This document shows positions 31,944 to 32,448 of a stretch of 32,448 nucleotides of DNA, in pieces. The DNA is from Acidobacteriota bacterium. Lineage in GTDB: Bacteria > Acidobacteriota > Blastocatellia > Pyrinomonadales > Pyrinomonadaceae. The notes under the pieces are model-generated. The model was not told the DNA's origin, ran no database searches, and worked only from the letters and a program-made list of their open reading frames with translations. The stretch is taken from NCBI GenBank assembly GCA_020199775.1, contig JAIVJZ010000054.1, forward strand, positions 1 to 32,448, written 5' to 3'. The position numbers were made by a program, and so were the translations under genes. Within the stretch, counting starts at the first letter, position 1, and every line of letters begins with the position of its first letter.

Positions 31944-32079
31944 ACGGCTCCGTGCAAACGCCACTCCGCGCCGATAAAACGGCGGCAAGTCCCGGCCCTC
32001 GTTGGTGTTGCCGGAATAGCCATTCATCTATTATCCCTCCCGCGTGCTCTCTTAAGCTTTACTCACCGCATGCTCTTGA
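31944..32079. other. intergenic region after the CIS operon
   Basis: No gene is recognised. The 108-codon open frame that crosses this stretch (31952-32278) has low-complexity composition and overlaps IS debris, so it is not called. No clear terminator hairpin was found. Confidence 0.4.
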
Positions 32080-32154
32080 GACCTGCGCCAGAAGATGGTC
32101 GCGGCGGTCGAGCGCGGCGACTCCGCCATCGAGGAGCTCGCCGTCACATTATCT
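32080..32154 (+). pseudogene. IS630-family transposase, N-terminal scrap
   Basis: A 25-codon stretch reads DLRQKMVAAVERGDSAIEEL, matching the opening helix-turn-helix of many IS630 transposases (DLR.K.V.AVERG.S). A TGA lies directly upstream in frame at 32077, and the following codons lose the pattern. Only this fragment remains. It differs from the IS630 remnant on the left flank. Confidence 0.55.
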
Positions 32155-32376
32155 AGAGCTTGCCGTGGCTCCAGTTTCTGTACATCTCAAACACGGGTTT
32201 ATTTCGCCAGACATCCTGATCCCAGTTCTCACCAATCTCATTGAACATTTGCATGCCGACGGGCTTATCCCCGGATAAGACCGCCAGCAGACAGAAATGG
32301 TTGGCGCCGTGCGCGGACGCTCCGTACTGAATCTACCCCCGTTTAATAGACAGCGAGATAAGGCTACTTGCGAGCC
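32155..32376. other. IS debris without a recognisable gene
   Basis: Stops occur in all frames, and there is no repeat or RNA signal that I can support. It lies between two transposase fragments. Confidence 0.4.
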
Positions 32377-32448
32377 TCACGCCGCCTCTTTCAACTGCGC
32401 TTGGTAGCGCGCCTCGTACTCCGCCGGCGCGAAGTAGTCTGTCGCTGA
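32377..32448 (-). CDS. IS3-family transposase C-terminus (cut by window edge)
   Basis: On the minus strand the last 23 codons read TDYFAPAEYEARYQAQLKEAA and then TGA (32377-32379). The P.EYE.RY tail is typical of the end of IS3-family OrfB integrases. The catalytic part lies outside the window, so completeness is unknown. Confidence 0.6.
   Translation of the reverse strand, partial: SATDYFAPAEYEARYQAQLKEAA

Noticed and set aside
31952..32278. 108-codon open frame after the CIS operon
   Set aside because: No motif; biased composition; it overlaps an IS630 scrap readable in another frame.

Overview
The window comes from a GC-rich bacterial chromosome (or large contig). It holds one long co-directional phage-tail-like contractile injection system (CIS) operon, about 9.38-31.94 kb on the + strand, with worn-down insertion sequences on both sides. 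No capsid, portal, terminase, integrase, holin or endolysin gene is present, so this is a headless tail machine (an eCIS or tailocin relative) and not a prophage. No rRNA, tRNA or CRISPR was seen. The taxon cannot be fixed from the sequence. GC-rich coding, a PEGA-trypsin relic and heavy IS load would suit an Acidobacteriota-type soil or sediment genome, but that is a guess.

Left flank (1-9.3 kb): a partial IS110-family transposase, an IS6-family element, an IS30-family element with short inverted repeats, a 5'-truncated IS110 transposase, a truncated STAND-type ATPase behind a 24-bp-arm palindrome, a zinc-ribbon protein that runs head-on into a doubly truncated PEGA-trypsin gene, a complete IS110 transposase, an IS630 remnant with a canonical -1 frameshift heptamer, and an IS4 C-terminal fragment. 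Right flank (32-32.4 kb): an IS630 N-terminal scrap and an IS3-type C-terminus.

The CIS operon runs: Pvc16/DUF4255-like tail terminator with an extra N-terminal jelly-roll; small pre-sheath protein; sheath; tube; zinc-ribbon gp26-like protein; DUF6760-like ORF; three large hydrophobic tape-measure-like proteins; Afp7-type tube/hub adaptor; LysM-like protein; gp27-like hub; gp5-like spike; a proline-rich triple-repeat protein in the PAAR position; a 68-aa protein; gp25; gp6/J; tail protein I; a DUF6519-like protein with an Ig domain; and three fibre-like ORFs carrying PASTA and split PKD domains. The order sheath, tube, chaperone, tape measure, hub matches phage P2. Most genes are separated by a few bases or overlap, so they are probably co-transcribed and translationally coupled.

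Two observations stand out. (1) The gp26-like gene ends in a perfectly phased U UUU UUA heptamer whose -1 frame is exactly the DUF6760-like ORF, which otherwise has no good start. This is the same logic as lambda G/GT and P2 E/E+E', directly upstream of the tape-measure candidates. (2) At the 3' end a PKD/Ig-like domain is cut at the same strand at two successive gene boundaries. ORF A ends with the N-half, ORF B is C-half plus N-half, and ORF C begins with the C-half followed by PASTA domains. ORF B has by far the best ribosome binding site. This suggests a fibre built by inter-subunit completion of split Ig domains and capped by peptidoglycan-binding PASTA repeats.
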